From a virus: a stretch of DNA of 42,634 nucleotides. The position numbers and the translations under genes are program-made. Shown here piece by piece: positions 7,209 through 15,126 of this stretch; positions within the stretch are counted from its first letter, which is position 1; the number at the start of each line of letters is the position of its first letter. The notes under the pieces are model-generated. The model was not told the DNA's origin. It saw nothing but the letters and a program-made list of their open reading frames with translations, and searched no databases. The stretch lies in IMG/VR virus record IMGVR_UViG_3300035180_003043, positions 1 to 42,634 of that record; one strand, written 5' to 3'.

Positions 7209-8669
7209 ATGGATAAAATGATTTTAACTGAACCTACACGTCTTTTATTACCTTCCGATTCGGAAGAAGTAAAACGTTTTCTTACTTATCAAGACAAGCA
7301 AGTGCAGTTTCAGGTATCCAGAATGAAAAGAAATTTCAGATGGAAAGCATCTGACCCTGAAAAATACATCGAACAGATGAATAAGCTCAAAGAAGAAACA
7401 AAACAATGTTTGATTCAGTATGAGAATGGACAAGCATATACTTTTTCAGGACTGTGGAAAGATTTACATAATCGGTTTGGATGGGAAGTTGAAAATAGAA
7501 TTGAGTACCCAGTTGAACCAAGAGATATTCCATGGAAGACACCACCGAAATATGATCTCAGGTATTACCAAGAAAATGCGGTAAATGCTTTATTAGCTGC
7601 TCGACATGCAGCTATTTCACTCCCGACAGGTAGCGGGAAATCTGCCGTAATATCTTCTATTTGCAAAAGAAATCCCGTCAAAACCGTGATCATGGCTCCT
7701 CTTGCTAGTATTGCCGAGCAACTATATCAACAGTTTTTAAGTCAGTTCGGCAAGAAATACGTTGGCAAGTTTGGTGACGGTAAAAAAGAATCTGATAAAT
7801 TATTTACGGTAGCCGTAGCCCAATCTCTAACACGAATTGAAAAAGGTTCCAAATCGTGGACAGATTTTCAAAAGGTAGATCAATTCATATCGGATGAATC
7901 ACATACGGTACCAGCGGATACTTTTGAGGCAGTATGTTCTGATCTTCTGAAAAACGCACCCAATAGATTCTTTGTATCAGCTACTCAGCTGCGTAGCGAC
8001 GGCTCCGAATTACTGTTAAAAGGAATCACCGGTCCTATCGTGTACAGTAAAGGTTTCCGTGATCTAGTGGATGAAGGATTTCTAGCTAATCCAATTTTTA
8101 AGATTTTTAAAGTACCCTGCACTTATGGGGTAGGACGAAAAGACGCCAAAGAAGAAACCCGACTTCAGTTATACCGTAATCCATCGGTTAATGCTCTAGC
8201 CGCTAAGATTGCTGCCCAGATGGTGAATTCCTTAAACTTGCAAGTTATTATTTTAATTGATGAATTTAAGCAATTTGAATTACTTAAGAATTACTTAACG
8301 GTGCCATTTTCATTTGCTCATGGCGGTGCAACAGCTGATCATAAAGAGTTTTTACCGGAAGAATATTGGAAACCAGATAATGAACAAATTGTAAAAGATT
8401 TTAATTCTGGAAAAATTAGATGTTTGATTGGTACCAGTGCTATTTCTACCGGAGTAGATTTACTTCCAGTCGGATGCGTGATTTATCTTCAAGGTGGGAC
8501 GTCGGAAATTAAGGTTAAGCAAGGAATTGGCAGGGGGACTCGTCTAGTGGAAGGCAAAAAAGATTTTTATGTAGTCGATTTCTTGGTTGAAGGAAGCCCC
8601 ACGATGGAGCGGCATCTAGCAGAAAGGAAGGAAATCTATGAGTGCATGGGACCAGTCACCGAACACTAA
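7209..8669 (+). CDS. Superfamily 2 DNA helicase (UvsW-like)
   Basis: A 486-residue ATP-dependent helicase likely acting on branched or R-loop DNA, as T4 UvsW does. Motifs in order: LRYYQENAVNALL (Q-like motif, 117-129), Walker A LPTGSGKSA (138-146), motif II DESH (about 229-232), motif III SAT, motif V IGTSAISTGVD and motif VI QGIGRGTR. The first 110 residues are an accessory region before the helicase core. There is no clear ribosome site; a TGG-TACTAT sequence ends 9 bases before the ATG, so the message may be nearly leaderless. It overlaps the sigma-factor gene by 32 bases. Confidence 0.9.
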   Translation: MDKMILTEPTRLLLPSDSEEVKRFLTYQDKQVQFQVSRMKRNFRWKASDPEKYIEQMNKLKEETKQCLIQYENGQAYTFSGLWKDLHNRFGWEVENRIEYPVEPRDIPWKTPPKYDLRYYQENAVNALLAARHAAISLPTGSGKSAVISSICKRNPVKTVIMAPLASIAEQLYQQFLSQFGKKYVGKFGDGKKESDKLFTVAVAQSLTRIEKGSKSWTDFQKVDQFISDESHTVPADTFEAVCSDLLKNAPNRFFVSATQLRSDGSELLLKGITGPIVYSKGFRDLVDEGFLANPIFKIFKVPCTYGVGRKDAKEETRLQLYRNPSVNALAAKIAAQMVNSLNLQVIILIDEFKQFELLKNYLTVPFSFAHGGATADHKEFLPEEYWKPDNEQIVKDFNSGKIRCLIGTSAISTGVDLLPVGCVIYLQGGTSEIKVKQGIGRGTRLVEGKKDFYVVDFLVEGSPTMERHLAERKEIYECMGPVTEH

Positions 8670-9645
8670 AGACCACTTTCAAAAGTTTGTAAAAAATATG
8701 AACAAGATCCTCAGAGATCTTGAAGCTAATGGTTTAGATATTCAAAAGAATTTATTAAATGATTTGTACAGTAGAGAATGTCAATTTAGGGATATTCTTG
8801 GCAAATCACGAGTAGGCAATGAGACTTATTCCGCTTTTGTGAAATTTATCATGGAAGAACAGGGCAATTCCCTTAAAAGTCGTATTTATTTTAGAGAAAG
8901 ACAAAATGTTTTCTCTTCTAAGGTGGCTAAAGCTCTAAAAGGCAACGATATTGAGGCTATTAAGAAATTTAAGATTAATTATCAGTTTTGCAGGTGGGTA
9001 ATCAATCGAAAAAACCCCAAATTGCCAAAATCATTAACAAAATTGTATGATAAAATTGTTGAATTGCGTAAAAACGTGTGCGAGCAATCTTTACCGTCCG
9101 CAATTCATAAGTCTAAAATTTTTTACTATGGAGTTAGTCATTCTCAGTTGAGCTATATGGATATGATTCAGCTATCAACTGAAGGTCTTTTAACGGCCAT
9201 TGATAAATTTGAATTACCGTATCAGGATAACTTTGGTAACGTGGTCTATGGCCGTATGACTTTGCAAGTGGCTGATGCCCATAATGACACAATGCTAAAA
9301 ATTCCTGCAAATGATCGCCGTATCTTGCAAAGAGTTAAAAGGGCGAGACAGAAATTTACGGACGATGCTGACATTTTAAAATTTGTGAAAGAGTCATTTC
9401 CGTCTGCCAGCGTGGAGCAGATTAATCAAGTCTTGAGCGCAGAATTACCTTCTGCATTGGATAGCGGTGACGATGAAACACAAAAAATAGTGGATAAAAT
9501 GTCTACAGGTGAAACGCCGGAGAGCACCGCCGTTCTTGTAGATAATAGGCAAAAATTATTGTTTGCGATGCAAAAATTAAATTACGTAGAATCAAAAACG
9601 GTCACCCTTAAGTTTGGTGATACAATTTATTTATTGATTAAATAG
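8638..9645 (+). CDS. RNA polymerase sigma-70-family factor lacking region 4.2
   Basis: A 335-residue sigma factor, probably redirecting host RNA polymerase to phage promoters. Region 2 is visible at about residues 125-245: a helix before SKIFYYGVSHSQLSYMDMIQ, then STEGLLTAIDKFELPY, FGNVVYGRMTLQVADA and the LKIPANDRRILQRVKRAR end. A region 3-like part follows (FTDDADILKFVKESF). Region 4.1 starts (LLFAMQKLNYVESKTVTLKF), but the gene ends 9 residues later, before any helix-turn-helix for the -35 box. T4 gp55 likewise lacks region 4 and needs partners, so this may be the late sigma factor. The ribosome site GGAAGGAAATCT is strong. Confidence 0.8.
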   Translation: MSAWDQSPNTKDHFQKFVKNMNKILRDLEANGLDIQKNLLNDLYSRECQFRDILGKSRVGNETYSAFVKFIMEEQGNSLKSRIYFRERQNVFSSKVAKALKGNDIEAIKKFKINYQFCRWVINRKNPKLPKSLTKLYDKIVELRKNVCEQSLPSAIHKSKIFYYGVSHSQLSYMDMIQLSTEGLLTAIDKFELPYQDNFGNVVYGRMTLQVADAHNDTMLKIPANDRRILQRVKRARQKFTDDADILKFVKESFPSASVEQINQVLSAELPSALDSGDDETQKIVDKMSTGETPESTAVLVDNRQKLLFAMQKLNYVESKTVTLKFGDTIYLLIK

Positions 9646-9653
9646 GAGTATAT

Positions 9654-9944
9654 ATGATTAAGACTGTTAATAAGCTTGTAGCAACATTACCCCCAGTTGT
9701 AGATAAATTAGAAGAGAAAAGATCTGCCGGTGGATTAATGCTGCCGGGTCAAAAAACCTCGCTGATTGAGTTAACATTGGTATTTGCATATGAACTTGGC
9801 GGCAAGGTATATCCTAAAGGATCTAAAATTCTTGTAAACGGTGAAATCGTTGGATTTGATTATGCCAAGCGGGTGTATTCATTTAAGACCGATCATTTTG
9901 TTTTAATCCCTGAAGAACGAATCGTGGCAATCAATGAAGAATAA
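9654..9944 (+). CDS. GroES-like co-chaperonin (Cpn10)
   Basis: A 96-residue protein with the layout of GroES: an N-terminal strand (TVNKLVATLPPVVDKL), then a mobile loop EEKRSAGGLMLPG (residues 20-32) strongly like the GroES loop that binds GroEL. A central KGSKILVNGEIVGFDY follows, and it closes with FVLIPEERIVAIN, the usual end of Cpn10 proteins. It should cap the phage GroEL-like ring encoded at 4129-5898, or host GroEL. The region between loop and core is shorter and less conserved than in bacteria. TAGGAG precedes the ATG; its end overlaps the SbcD-like gene by 11 bases. Confidence 0.8.
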   Translation: MIKTVNKLVATLPPVVDKLEEKRSAGGLMLPGQKTSLIELTLVFAYELGGKVYPKGSKILVNGEIVGFDYAKRVYSFKTDHFVLIPEERIVAINEE

Positions 9945-10938
9945 CATATTATTTATTGGTGACATGCATGTTAAGAAAGATAATCTAATTGAATCAGACA
10001 GATTAATTGATTTTGCTATTGAGACTGCTGTTGAGAATAACGCATATATTATATTTTCTGGTGATCAGTATAATGATCACAGTATCATTCACGCATCGGT
10101 TTTAGATTTTTGGAAAAAAGCGTATGCGAAAATCAAAGCGGTTGATATTGATTCGTGTTCATTAGTCGGCAATCATGATCTTTCATCCGACTATAAGCAC
10201 AGCCCAATGTTCAGTCATTCTGATTATACTAAAGTAATACTGGAGCCTTGTCAAATCAGTCGTAATATTGGTGGCGTTGGATACGTGAAGAACCACGAGG
10301 ATTTTATCACGCAGGTAATGGGGCTTTATAATGGCGGAGTTAGGTTAGTTTTTTGTCATGCAGAGTTTGATGGAGCTTCCTTTGATAATGGGTTTTATAT
10401 CCCCAATGGTATTAAAATCAGTGATTTCCCGTCTGATTTAACTTTTGTTTCTGGTCATATTCACAGTCGTCAAGAATTATCCTCGAATGGGGTAGTCCGT
10501 GTTTACTACTCTGGCACCCCAAGAATGCTTACTAGATCTGATCTAAGCAAGGAAAAAACGATTATGCTGATTGATCCTTCTAATGTCAATAAAGTAAGAT
10601 ACATTCCAGTTCCTCCTCATGTATGTGAGCCGTTCACTCATGTAGTCGTAACATGTCTAGAAGATCTAGCTAATATTCCTGACTCTGATCGTTCCTATGT
10701 AGATATTAAAGGTTCAAAAGAGTTTATCGCCAGTGTAATTGATAAAATTCCCGAAAGTGTTAAGGTCAGAACCATTCCTGATACTGAGAAGCTAGTCGCT
10801 AGCTCCATTAACGAGACAGACGGTATTAATGTAGCTTTTGCTGGATATCTGAATGAATACATTAAAGAGCATAAGATCGAAGATGATCAATTCTTGACCC
10901 AAATATTTGATTACTTGCCAAGCTGGAGGAACGCATGA
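9934..10938 (+). CDS. SbcD/Mre11-like nuclease subunit (T4 gp47 type)
   Basis: A 334-residue calcineurin-like metallophosphoesterase expected to be the nuclease of the complex with the SbcC-like protein (2177-3886). Metal-binding motifs are in order: GDMH (Asp10, His12), GDQYND (Asp44), GNHD, a mid-protein CHAEFDG and GHIHSRQ. The C-terminal part (after about residue 220) is the capping region. Gene order differs from T4, where 46 and 47 adjoin: here the two subunits lie about 6 kb apart on opposite strands. It overlaps the next gene by 4 bases (ATGA). Confidence 0.9.
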   Translation: MKNNILFIGDMHVKKDNLIESDRLIDFAIETAVENNAYIIFSGDQYNDHSIIHASVLDFWKKAYAKIKAVDIDSCSLVGNHDLSSDYKHSPMFSHSDYTKVILEPCQISRNIGGVGYVKNHEDFITQVMGLYNGGVRLVFCHAEFDGASFDNGFYIPNGIKISDFPSDLTFVSGHIHSRQELSSNGVVRVYYSGTPRMLTRSDLSKEKTIMLIDPSNVNKVRYIPVPPHVCEPFTHVVVTCLEDLANIPDSDRSYVDIKGSKEFIASVIDKIPESVKVRTIPDTEKLVASSINETDGINVAFAGYLNEYIKEHKIEDDQFLTQIFDYLPSWRNA

Positions 10939-11237
10939 ACCCAATAGATCAATTGAAATATCTGAAGACGTTAACTATCACTACGAACTCAGTTCATGAT
11001 GCTCAAATTCATCAACTGAAAAACTACCCGCTGGTAATCCCTAATATTTTAAGTGCAACCGTCAGTATTGATATCGAAACTAAGCTTATCGAATATAACT
11101 TGACCTTTAAGGATGATAAGGCTCCGCGCAAGACCAAAGCATTAAAAAAGAGTTTAACTAGTATCACCCAATGGGTGCAGTACATCTTATGGGACGACGC
11201 TAATGTTGTCTTTAAGAATCACGAAATCAAATTATGA
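10935..11237 (+). CDS. Hypothetical protein
   Basis: A 100-residue protein not recognised. The middle looks like beta strands (ATVSIDIETKLIEYNLTF) followed by a basic stretch (KAPRKTKALKKS) and a C-terminal strand. It starts in an ATGA overlap with the SbcD-like gene and ends in the same kind of overlap with the small terminase gene, so it is translated as part of this operon. It may bind DNA through its basic stretch, but nothing fixes its role. Confidence 0.7.
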   Translation: MNPIDQLKYLKTLTITTNSVHDAQIHQLKNYPLVIPNILSATVSIDIETKLIEYNLTFKDDKAPRKTKALKKSLTSITQWVQYILWDDANVVFKNHEIKL

Positions 11238-11869
11238 GTAATGAATTAATTGACATCACGCCAGAGGAAACTTTTGAAGATAAAGCAAAAAGGTTATTAT
11301 CGATTCCCGATAATAATATGCTAGTTGCGTATATCGAAGCCGGTAAGCATCCTCTTGCTCCAGAAACCGCATCCAACTTTTATGGCCTATTCCTTACTGG
11401 TAACTCGGTAGGTGAAATTCATCGCCTAAACAAGGCTTTTCCGTATGAATCAATCTTATGGGCTGCAATTAAGTATGACTGGCACCAGAAACGCGATGAA
11501 TACGCTTTAGAGTTACAGTCACAGACAGCACAAAAAGTAATGCATGCCCAATTAGAGACAGCGGGACTAATGTCTGATCTGCTTATTGCATCGACGAAAA
11601 AGCACGGGGCGAGAATCAAGAAATATTTACAGTCAGGTAACGAAGCTGATCTTGGCGACGGGTTAAGTATTGATTCCTTGCAAAATTTAATGCGTATTGC
11701 TGAAAGTCTCCAAAAAGTGACTGGTCAGGCTAATACAGTTAAAGTTAAAACAGAAAACGTTAACACCCAGAATGTGAATGTAAGTCTCACCTCGGATGGT
11801 AAATCGATGGATGCAGATACCGCTGCAGCAATTTTAAAAGTCGTAGCTGAATCTAGGAAGGGGAAATAA
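11234..11869 (+). CDS. Putative terminase small subunit
   Basis: A 211-residue protein placed just upstream of the large terminase, the normal position for the DNA-recognising packaging subunit. Residues about 45-80 (FYGLFLTGNSVGEIHRLNKA, then PYESILWAAIKYDWHQKRDE) read as a helix-turn-helix, the usual N-terminal DNA-binding part. A helical middle follows, with a strand-rich tail (VKVKTENVNTQNVNVSLT) that could contact the large subunit or motor. Sequence match to a named family is weak, so the call depends on context and domain layout. Confidence 0.65.
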   Translation: MSNELIDITPEETFEDKAKRLLSIPDNNMLVAYIEAGKHPLAPETASNFYGLFLTGNSVGEIHRLNKAFPYESILWAAIKYDWHQKRDEYALELQSQTAQKVMHAQLETAGLMSDLLIASTKKHGARIKKYLQSGNEADLGDGLSIDSLQNLMRIAESLQKVTGQANTVKVKTENVNTQNVNVSLTSDGKSMDADTAAAILKVVAESRKGK

Positions 11870-12012
11870 TGAAGAATTGTAAAAGTTCAACCTGTCTCCA
11901 GATAAACCCCCAGCCGTTTGAAGAATTTTATAATACCAATAGATTTAAGGATAGCGCAGTTATATTACATAATGCCTTGGAATATATAAAACGGCATCAA
12001 TTAGGTGTTTAA
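11869..12012 (+). CDS. Small hypothetical protein between terminase genes
   Basis: A 47-residue frame that fills the gap between the two terminase genes. Its ATG overlaps the small-subunit stop (TAATG) and its TAA ends one base before the large-subunit ATG, so it is very likely translated by coupling. The N-terminus CKSSTCLQINPQPFEEFYN resembles the start of the 'C..C...P...FY' zinc modules that precede phage HNH or endonuclease VII-like domains, but no nuclease part follows. It may be a remnant or a small partner. Confidence 0.55.
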   Translation: MKNCKSSTCLQINPQPFEEFYNTNRFKDSAVILHNALEYIKRHQLGV

Positions 12013-13959
12013 ATGAATGACATTAGTACCCCCATTAATAAAACGCTGGCTGATGCATTTCTGGTGGAAATACAGAGCCCAAGGCACATGAGAGACTGGA
12101 TTGAAACCTATATAGGTATTCGATTCCCTGATACATATATAGACCCAGCCTCAAATAGTTCTCCGATTGAGGCTATGTATCGTGCATATGCCGATTATCG
12201 AGATGACAAGTGCTTGCAAACGCCCGGTTACATCTGGATGTCTGGCCGCGATTTGGGAAAAACGCTATGTGGATCAATTTTGAATGTCCTATTAATGGTA
12301 CATTTTAAAGCCAGTATTGCCCATTTTGCGGCAATCAAGCCACAATCGGAAAAATGTTTGCAATATGTAAGTGGATTTATTCGTAAAATTACCCCATATT
12401 TGGAATATCATGGTAGAAGCGTCATTGGGTCTGCAAAATCAAAAATTCAGATTGAAAATGAAGATAAAACCGTCAGCTATATAACCGTGATCGTAGCTAA
12501 CATGGCGGGTGGTAATTCCGAACATTGTCCTGTTGTCTCATTTGATGAATTAGAAGTATTATCGGCAGAAGGACTAAAAGGTTACAAAGAAGCAAAACTG
12601 ATTGCTACGCGGTTTAAAAATAAAGGCCCGCTAGTAATCAAATATTCAACCCGTAAATTTGCGGGTGGTATTTTTGAAAAAGAGATCCAAAACGCCAAAA
12701 ACACCGGTGAGATTGTTTTGAGTTGGAATATTGTGGATATGACAGAGAAATGCTTACCAGAGAGGTATAAACCCGACCAGCCTAAAATTAAACGATATAT
12801 TGCCAAAGAATTACCCCTACGTCAAATTACGCCAGATGAATTTGCTATGTTATCAGATAAGGATAGGCTCGATTACGATGCTATTGATGCTTATGCTGGC
12901 TGCGTGACTTGTCCTTTGTTACCTGTTTGCCGTACAAGGCTTGCGGATCGCCCCGTGGAAGATACAGGTGGGTTTTTTAAGTCAATTGACCACACTATCC
13001 GTCAATTCAAAATTACCGATGCGGAAACCGCCATGGCACAACTTCTATGCTGGAAGCCATCTACTCAAGGAATGGTATACCCTAGATTTTTACCGAAGGA
13101 TGACGGCACGGGGAACACTTTAACAATGAAGCAGGCATGGGAAAGCTTTACAGGAACAGATGCACCCAGAAATCTGTCTTTACCTAATTTGATTAAAAAG
13201 ATGCTGGACAGTGGCGTCAGATTTCATTGTGGTCTTGACTGGGGATATAGAAACTGTTACAGTATCGTCGTTGGAGCGAAACTAGCAAATGGGGAAATGT
13301 GGCTATTAGATACCTATGCGATTAGCGGATTGGAATGGGATGCTCAGCTTGCTTTAGCTAAGCAAGTGAGAGATATATATAAACCTGCAAAATGGTTTTG
13401 CGATACCGCATATCCGGGTAGTATAAAAACTTTTTCTAAAAATGGAATGCCATGCGGTAAATTCACAAAAGATATTTCAGCGGGGATTAACGCCGTCAGA
13501 ACTCAAATTGTAGATGCTTCGGATCGTCGAAAACTAAAGGTTGTTATCCATGAGCGGAACAATCTTATGCTAAAAATGTTTGCTGAGAACTGTTTTAAGA
13601 TGGACGCGCTAGGGAATATCATTTTTGAGGAACGGGAAACTGATGTAGTGGATATCGGAGATGCCACTCGCTATCTATTTCAGAACCTTTTTGCCCCAAA
13701 ACGTGAAGGCATGAAGCATAATATCGATACTAATATTTACGCTTCGATGGATACATCCACAGAAACCTTTGAAAGTTGGCAAGAGCAGAAACTTAAGGCA
13801 GCCAGACAAGAAGATCAACTACAGGATTCCAAAGGGTTATCGCATGATGGTAACCTGTTTTGGGATTTTGGCGGACTAGACAAAACTGACGATGATCTGA
13901 GTGATCGGCCTAATATTATAGAGGAAGCCGAAGAAATCGAAAAGCTTAAAGGACAATAA
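12013..13959 (+). CDS. Terminase large subunit
   Basis: The 648-residue packaging motor: ATPase that drives DNA into the prohead and nuclease that cuts it. Walker A is SGRDLGKT (residues 77-84, the terminase-type variant), and Walker B is VVSFDELE (about 174-181). A Cys cluster GCVTCPLLPVC (about 297-307) could bind metal. The RNase H-like nuclease part begins GLDWGYRNCYSIVVGA (about 407), with a second acidic site in FCDTAYPG (about 462) and a third in VVDIGDATRYLF. The acidic C-terminal tail may dock on the portal. It follows the small subunit directly and is in line with the portal gene downstream. Confidence 0.93.
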   Translation: MNDISTPINKTLADAFLVEIQSPRHMRDWIETYIGIRFPDTYIDPASNSSPIEAMYRAYADYRDDKCLQTPGYIWMSGRDLGKTLCGSILNVLLMVHFKASIAHFAAIKPQSEKCLQYVSGFIRKITPYLEYHGRSVIGSAKSKIQIENEDKTVSYITVIVANMAGGNSEHCPVVSFDELEVLSAEGLKGYKEAKLIATRFKNKGPLVIKYSTRKFAGGIFEKEIQNAKNTGEIVLSWNIVDMTEKCLPERYKPDQPKIKRYIAKELPLRQITPDEFAMLSDKDRLDYDAIDAYAGCVTCPLLPVCRTRLADRPVEDTGGFFKSIDHTIRQFKITDAETAMAQLLCWKPSTQGMVYPRFLPKDDGTGNTLTMKQAWESFTGTDAPRNLSLPNLIKKMLDSGVRFHCGLDWGYRNCYSIVVGAKLANGEMWLLDTYAISGLEWDAQLALAKQVRDIYKPAKWFCDTAYPGSIKTFSKNGMPCGKFTKDISAGINAVRTQIVDASDRRKLKVVIHERNNLMLKMFAENCFKMDALGNIIFEERETDVVDIGDATRYLFQNLFAPKREGMKHNIDTNIYASMDTSTETFESWQEQKLKAARQEDQLQDSKGLSHDGNLFWDFGGLDKTDDDLSDRPNIIEEAEEIEKLKGQ

Positions 13960-13962
13960 CCA

Positions 13963-14928
13963 TTGAAAAAGCAAGTACTTAATATAATAACTCAAATTTT
14001 AGCATATGACGGAGCCAATGGGGTTTCGGATCAACCTTTAATGAAAGCTTTCGACTGGACACGGAGAATGTCATCTTTGCCATTGACCAATGCTCAATCC
14101 GATTCTTTCGTTTTGGCTGCAGGCGAAAGCAGAGCTTTGTTTAGCGGTGCAAAAGCTAATCCCCTTGATAATACCTCAGTTCTATCTATTACTCCATTAA
14201 GTCAAGGTAATTATAGACTTTCTGTGACTGCCGGTACTTCTGGATTCAGAACTCCAAGAACCGTAAACGTAACGACTTGCCAAGTTACCGTTAATAATAA
14301 TGCATTGGCGGTATTTGATTTTGGAGCTGGTACGGTTACTGGTGTGATCGCCGGTGATACTATGCGAATCAATAGCCAGATCATGGGAGACACTGGCCCA
14401 TTTACGTTTAACCCGTTAAATGCGGGACTATGGACGGTAGTTGGTACAAATGGCACCAAAATTTCATGCACTCGTCCAATTGGCTCTGGATTTCAAGGCT
14501 CTAATGAAACCATAAGCGCCGTTAATAATAATGTTCAAATTTACTCATCTTCCGGCATCACTAAAAGTGATAAAATGAAAATTACTGGTGGATTTAGTAC
14601 TGTTTCACAAAAAACATTTGAAATCAAAGAAGTAACCCCAACAACAATAGATTTTATTTCAACTGCTGCCCTGCCATCCGAATCTTTGATATCTAACACT
14701 ACAAATATGATTCAGTTTTTTTCAACCTCCAAACGTTATTTTTATTTAGAATGCGATCAGGAAACTGTGGTATTATTAAATGGTACGGATAGCACTAAAG
14801 TTGTTCCAGTTCAGGCTGGAAATTCTTTATTGCCGGGTTTTTTACATCAAACAGGAGATATTTACTCGTGTTCTGTGACGAATCAGTCCATTAACACTTT
14901 GAATATTAGAATATTCACTGGGGAATAA
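13963..14928 (+). CDS. Beta-rich virion-like protein, unknown function
   Basis: A 321-residue protein starting from TTG, with the ribosome site AAAGGA 9 bases upstream; no ATG is near the beginning. After a helical first 40 residues it is almost entirely short beta strands rich in Thr, Ser, Asn and Gly (for example NVTTCQVTVNNNALAVFDFG and GDTMRINSQIMGD), as in tail, fibre or decoration proteins. The position between the large terminase and portal genes favours a structural role. The C-terminal 100 residues (QETVVLLNGTDSTKVVPVQA) look like a small beta sandwich. No family is recognised. Confidence 0.6.
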   Translation: MKKQVLNIITQILAYDGANGVSDQPLMKAFDWTRRMSSLPLTNAQSDSFVLAAGESRALFSGAKANPLDNTSVLSITPLSQGNYRLSVTAGTSGFRTPRTVNVTTCQVTVNNNALAVFDFGAGTVTGVIAGDTMRINSQIMGDTGPFTFNPLNAGLWTVVGTNGTKISCTRPIGSGFQGSNETISAVNNNVQIYSSSGITKSDKMKITGGFSTVSQKTFEIKEVTPTTIDFISTAALPSESLISNTTNMIQFFSTSKRYFYLECDQETVVLLNGTDSTKVVPVQAGNSLLPGFLHQTGDIYSCSVTNQSINTLNIRIFTGE

Positions 14929-15126
14929 ATGAAAAAGCTGTCTAAATTACTGGATGAAACATTTACAACCTTGGATCAAACCTCTGATTTAGAGAATACC
15001 ACGGTTTTAAATAAAATGCAAGCCGTAATTTTGGAAGCTAAAGGGTACGATGGAATTGCTTCATCAGAAACCTTTAAAGAGTTTAAAAGTTTATTCAAAG
15101 CCCTTCAGAAAAGGTCGGAGAGATAA
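14929..15126 (+). CDS. Small helical protein before the portal gene
   Basis: A 65-residue, mostly helical protein (KKLSKLLDETFTTLDQTSDL start, FKEFKSLFKALQKRSER end) not recognised. It follows the preceding gene without a gap, and its TAA overlaps the portal ATG (TAATG). Size and place fit an assembly factor or an adaptor for portal or terminase, but this is position-based only. Confidence 0.6.
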   Translation: MKKLSKLLDETFTTLDQTSDLENTTVLNKMQAVILEAKGYDGIASSETFKEFKSLFKALQKRSER

